A stretch of 64,000 nucleotides of DNA from assembly GCA_023382975.1 (NCBI GenBank), contig JAHDXO010000038.1, positions 43,928 through 107,927 on the forward strand, read 5' to 3'. The position numbers and the translations under genes were made by a program. Below, one piece after another: positions 15,001 through 21,000 of the stretch (positions are counted from its first letter, which is position 1; the number at the start of each line of letters is the position of its first letter). Source of the DNA: Pirellulaceae bacterium. Lineage in GTDB: Bacteria; Planctomycetota; Planctomycetia; Pirellulales; Pirellulaceae. The notes beneath the pieces are model-generated. The model did not search any database and was not told where the DNA came from. It saw only the letters and a program-made list of their open reading frames with translations.

Positions 15001-18000
15001 TCCAGTTGGAACTGCGGAGTCGGATCCGCGTCGTTCGCGACCAGATCCTGGATGGTCAGGGTCCATGTGCCCAGCGAATCCATCCCGTTAAAGTCGATGG
15101 GCGAATTCGGATTGACCAGATCCGCCAGCGTGTACGTCGTCACGTTGTCGGGTGCGATCAGGATCACTTCCAACTCGCTGAGCGCCGCCAAGGGGTCCAA
15201 GATGCTGAAGAACGTCGTCGCCGTCAACGCGTTGATCACGACGGACACCGGGACATTGATCGTCGAAGTGACAAGCACGCCGGGCGTGTAAACCGCGTCG
15301 GGGATCGCCAGATTCGCCGTGGTGAGGATGTCCGCGTCATCCGGGTTGTCGGTAGCAATCGAGATCGTCCAGTCGACCAGCGTGCCGGCGTTGCCGGCAA
15401 CGGTGTCTTGGACCGTCAATACCCAAACGCCGCCATTGCCCGAGGTCGTGACTTCCCCGTTGAATTCGGTGAACGAGTAACTCGTGTTGCCCGTGAACGG
15501 GAAAGTAACCGTCGTGCCAGCGGGACTAGTTAACGTCATCGTCAGATCGGTCGGACTCGCGTGCGTGACGCCGACGGTCGGCGGCGGGACGCTGGGATCG
15601 AAGTTCACAACGACCGAAGTGATATTCCCATCCAGGTTGATCAGGATGGTCGAGGAAGTCACCACATCGCCCGGAACCAGCGTGGCATCGGGGACCGCGA
15701 CGGCCGGACCGACGTAGTTCAGGTAGCGCAACTCGGTCGCCAGCGGGCTGATGTTGCCGGCCAAGTCTTCCTGCAGGCCGTAGATGTTCCAGTGGCCGTC
15801 GCGCAGCGGCTCGACGGTGATCTCCCACGTGCCGTCGGTGTTGACGACGCCTTGGCCGATCAGTTCGTTCGTGTACGGATCGCCGTCCAAGTCGAAATGC
15901 GTGACCGGATCCTTCAGCGAGGCGTACAGCCGGATTCGCGCGTTCGGCTCGCCCGTGCCCGCGATCGCCACGGGCCGGATGTACGTGATATCATCGCCGA
16001 TGATGTTTGTGTCACTGGCATCCAACATCACAAAGTCCGCCGGCGCCGCCGGAACCAGCCGGTCGATGGTGACGATCAATTCTTCGGATTGATACCGTTC
16101 GTTATTACCCGCATCGGACGCCTCGGCGCTCAACTTGTGCGTGCCGTTGCCCAGGTTCAGTATCCGCACGTCGCTACCCGTCGACACGTAGGGCCCGTCG
16201 ATGATCGTGTTGCCGTCCTTGATCACGACGGTCGTGCCCACTTCAGCCGTGACCACGAAGGGAACCAATTGATCGCCCGGGGAATTCTCCCAGTAGGTGA
16301 CGTTGTCCAGGTGGGACCAACCCGTGTCGTTGGCATCGGGCAGATCGATGGTGGGCCGCTGCGTCGGCAGCACGTAGTCTCGGCCGTCCAACTGCAGTCG
16401 CTCGATGTTGGTGAACGTAACCGGCTGCAGCCCCAGCACGGTAACCGTGCCGCTGTCGAGATCCTCGTTCAGGGTGACCGCGGTCGCCGCACCGCCGGTG
16501 ATCACGTTCAGCGTGTCTCCTTGTTGCTGAAGCGCGCCGATCGGATTGGCGGCATCAATGAACACGGCGACGTTGGCGTCGGGTGTCACATTGAAAACGT
16601 CGGTCCCGCCGAGGGACTCGAAGTTCACGGTCGTGAACGTCGGATTGCCGGCATCGTCGATCGTCCGCAGCCGATATAGTTGTGTTGCGCTCGACGTGTC
16701 GGTCACGATGACCATTGGATTGGCCACGTCGCCGGCCGCGCCGAAATTGATGTCGAAGGTATCGTTGCCGCTGCTTCCGGGATTGGCTGGATCGGTTCCC
16801 CGTAGCGTCAGCGTGTCGGTGTCGTTCGGGAAGCCGTCGTCGTCCAGGACGATGATGTCCAGGTTGCCGACAAAGTCGATGTCCACGATCGGAGTGCCGA
16901 AGCCCAGGTTGGTTACGGAAATCTCGCCCGCCAGCGGCCCCGACGGCTGGATGACAATCGCCTCGGACACTTCGCCGCCGAACAGCGAGGTACGGTAGAT
17001 CAACAGATCCAATTGAGCGCCGTCCTGGTCGTACGGGAAGCCCTCGTTGTACGTTACATCGACACCCCAGCCGCGCGGCGTGTCGTCGGCGTAAGGCCGG
17101 ATATCCAACGTGTCGAAGTTCTGCGCCGGGTCACCGGTTGCCGGCACGTCCGGCTTGGGCTCGATCACCGGATTTACCCGGTCGACGCCCACGAGGTCGA
17201 AGCCGTACACGTTCAGGAACTGCAGGCCTTCGATCAGAATCGGCGCGCTGCCGTTGATTTCGACCGTCGCTTCTTGGTAACCGCCGTCTAACAGATCGCC
17301 ATCCACGCTGCGCCCGACCACGACAAAGTTGTCGTTCTGGTCGACCGTCTCGTCGTTGTTGTCCCCCACGAGGTTGACCACACCGTTGCCGGGCAGCAGC
17401 GCCGTGCGCTCGATCGAACTGCTCACCACACCGAACGAGTCGTTCCCGGCGAAGATCGAGACGTTGGGCGGCGTCTCTTTGTCACTCCAGATGCTGAACG
17501 ACGTGGGCGAACTCAGATTCAGCCGGTCGCCCGCGGGCAGTCCGTCGGGAGCGATGCCCCCAAGCACCGGCAGGTTGCCGTTGATCTGGATGTTGAACAA
17601 GCCGTGGGCTGTGGCGTAGATGTCGTCCGCGACCGTGCCAGCCAACGGACCTGCCGTACGAACCCCTGCCTCGTCGCCCGCATTGACGACCAAGCCCGGA
17701 CGCGGCTGGTTACCAGGAGCATCCGTGTTCACGAAACTGGCCGGGGCGACGGCGACCGGCACCAACAATGCGGCCTGGCCGGTGTTGAAGGCCGTGACGC
17801 GATTGGCGCCGCTGATGAAATTGTTCACGCTGATGTTGTCGAACGCACCTCCCGCGCCAAAGCCGGGAATCACCGTGCCGACGCCGAAGCCGAAGATATC
17901 GAGCGTCCCGACCGGGTCCACGACCGGCGATTCGCTGGCCGCCTGGACGATGGCCCGATTGCCGCTCACCACGCCGGCGCCGGTGCCCGACCCATCCAGC

Positions 18001-21000
18001 GTGACGCCCCAGAAGTTCGAAATGCCATTGATCAGAATGTCCGTCCCAGTGCCCCCACCGGCCAAACCCGGTACGTTGTCTTCCAACGTGTCGCCAGGCG
18101 CTCCCGCCCCCGGCATCGAGAGGTAGGGATTGCCGCCGAGGAAGACCATCGCCGAATTGCTGGCCGAGGTCTGCCGGGCGCTGTCCGGATTGGCCGGGAT
18201 CGCGCCCGGTACCGCGCCGCTGGGCAGCAGCGCGACCGTCAGTAGATCATCCGCACTCGTTCCGGTGACCCGCACGATGTCGTTGCCGCCGGCTCCGTTG
18301 AAAATCAACGTTTCCATGCTGCGGACGTTGACGGGCATCGAGGGATTATTGGCGCCTGCCAGACCGGCGCCGGCCACGTTGGCCAGGATGTCCAGGTCGC
18401 CGGCCGTGTCGAGATAGTCGTAGTTCAGGTTCCGCACAAACGCGCCGTTGTTGTCGTTGATCGTCAACCGGTCGCGGTTGTTGGTGTCGACCGCCGGATC
18501 GTTGCCCTCGATCTGCAAGCTCTGGATCAGAGCGAACGCGGCCTGGCCCAAATGCGCCGAGATGTTCACGGTGAACTGGTCGCTGGCCGACGAAGCGGGA
18601 TTGTCGCCCTCGCCGCGGAACAGGTTGTTGGCGCTCAGGCTGTCGCCGGCGATCGTGACGTGGTCGGCGCCTTCGCGAGTATCGAACGTGGTGGTATTCG
18701 TGGCGGTGGTCGCATTGACCTCGATCACGTCGTCGCCCTGCGAGCCCAGGACGTTCAAGAACTCGATGCGGTTGTTGTACAGGGGATCGGGCAGCACATT
18801 GGTGGCCGTGTGGCGATACCGGATCGCAGCCGGGGCGAAACCGATCAGTTCCGTCGCCGGTCCACTCTCGGCGTACCCGAACGGCGCGTTGTTGAACACA
18901 AATCCCGGGTTGATTCCCATCGTGGCGGCGGGCATGAACAGGGACGGGTATGCCAGTTGCAGATCGCCCGACGCATCGACGTTGATCGTGTCGTCGGCTC
19001 CCGGCGAAATCGGGTTGTACTCGCCCGTCAGCAGGATGTCGCCCTGAATGCCTATTAGCGTCCCATCGTAGTTCCCGACGGTGTTGAAGCCCAGCGTTTG
19101 GTTGCCGATCGTGATGATGTCGGCGCCGCCGTTGCCCGTGATGTAGTAGCTGGTCCCGAGTTGCGTCGACAGAATGTCGATGGTGTCGGCGTCCGAGGAC
19201 GCTTCGTAGAAGAATGTCTCCAAGTTCGTGTAGTTGATGACCGCTGGGGCCGCGCCCGTCAATTGAGTGTTGGTCAGGGTGGCTTGCTGCCCCACGGCGC
19301 TGTTCGTGTCGGACAAGTACGAGCCGTCCGTTCCAGCCCCGCCATCGATGTTGATGATGCCGTTCAGCGACTGCATATTCGAGGGACCGGTGGCATAGAG
19401 CGGCCAGCCGTTGTTGTGGAAGGTGTCCACGCCGTTCTGGCCGAACACCGAGGTCGTGATGGCATCGGTCGCGTCCAGTTCGAAACTCTCGGCGGAGTTG
19501 TCGTCGGGCAGGTACGGCGATGTAATGAGCAGCGGATCGGTCGGCACATCGAGAGCCAAGTGGCCGTAGATCTCCAGATCCGTCAAGCCCTGCGCCGCAG
19601 TCGTATAGTTGATCCGAAACGCATCGGAACGGCGGTAACCCATGATCCGGGCCGTGGTCTTGTTGGCGAATTGGAACGTCTCGAACGTGCCGCTGTTGTC
19701 CACCACGCGCAGCGAAGCCGCACCGCTCAACGGGGTGCCATTGACAATCGTAGCGTTGTCGCCAAATTCGCTCATGATGACGTCGAAGACGGCTACCGCG
19801 GTGTCCGTGTCGACGGGTTCCAGTCCCGTGAAGATGACCGTCATCTCGTCGCCGTCGCCCGGCAGCACGATGCCCGGTCCGCGGTTGTCGTTGGGGTCGA
19901 TGACCCACGTGCCGGAAAACTGGTCCGCGCCGACGACGTACGTTTCGCGCGCATTGGGATTGGCCGCGGCAAAACCCGCCGGAGTGCCCGTGATGACCAA
20001 CTTGTCGCCCGGCGCGCCGGTCTGGCCGTTGCCGTTGAAGTAGATCGTGCGATTGATCAACCCGTTGGTGTGGTCGACGATCAGGGTGTCGTTGTCCGCC
20101 CCGCCGGTCACGGTGACCGTGCCGATCTGGGCGAACAGTTCGCGCACGAAGAGCACCTCCGGATTGTTATCGGTCGTGTCGGTGTCGACATAGACGTCGA
20201 ACCACGTGCCCGTGGCGTCCAGTACCAGCCTCACGGAATTCGGGAGAGTGTCTTCGCCGCCCGCGATTTGCGTAAAGTCGATCACGTCGTCGAACGTGCC
20301 GGTCGGGCTGACGGTTTCGAACTCAAAGAAGTTCACCGGTTGGAAACCGGGGCTGGTGATGATGCCGCTGCCCTGCCCGGTGATCGTCTTGGTGCCGCTG
20401 CCGTTGTAGATCAACGTATCGCCGACCAGCACTGCGGGATCGTTGCCGAACAGCGAGTAGATGGTCGTGGTGCTGGGCGTCACGTTGAACGTGTCCCCAA
20501 CACCCGCGGTGTCGGCGTCCGCGCCGTAAACGGCCAAACGCTCGATCGTCGCATTGTAGTCGACTTGGACTCCATCGTCCCGCGTGACCGAAGTCGGCGT
20601 GACGGTATAGGTGTGGTTCGTCGCCGCCGATTCGTCCAGAACAAACAACCAGTCGTTGCCCGGTCCCGCTCCGCCATCGACCGTTACCAGGCTCGCGATG
20701 TTGTCCAGGGTGTCCGGGGCGAGCCCCACACGAACGTTGTCGGCGCCTGCGCCGGCGTTGACGTTGACCGGGGTCGTGGCCAAGGTGCTGTTGACGGCGA
20801 TTTCGTCGTTGCCCGTGCCGGCGTTCAGCGTCAGACTCTCCGCCGTTGCATAGGTCACCAGAGCGGTTGGGATGGGCGAGGGCGCGGTTCGCTGGAAGGT
20901 GGTCGAAGTAATGACATACGTATTGTTGGATGCGCTCAAGTTGTCGTTGACCACGATGTCGTCGTTGCCGTCGTTCCCTTCCAGAAACAACGCGCCTTGA

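Larger units (their letters stand above)
1..16400 (-). repeat. Ladder of bacterial Ig-like modules with roughly 600-680 bp period
   Basis: Two alternating module types recur in the coding sequence. Type A carries QRPTIDL, DTGxSxxDNVT, a VIKDGNTVI core and GTHLLSxES. Type B carries SEELVVTIDR, GTGEPNARVR, GQGVV, WEVTVEPLADG and EDLAGNxS. Type A cores lie near 1709, 3590, 4232, 4852, 5512, 6134, 8585, 9553, 10931, 12307, 12902, 13510, 14144, 14806 and 16213. The copies between 3.6 and 6.3 kb and between 12.3 and 14.9 kb are the most alike, which suggests local tandem duplication. The fold assignment (Big family) comes from motif resemblance. Confidence 0.8.
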
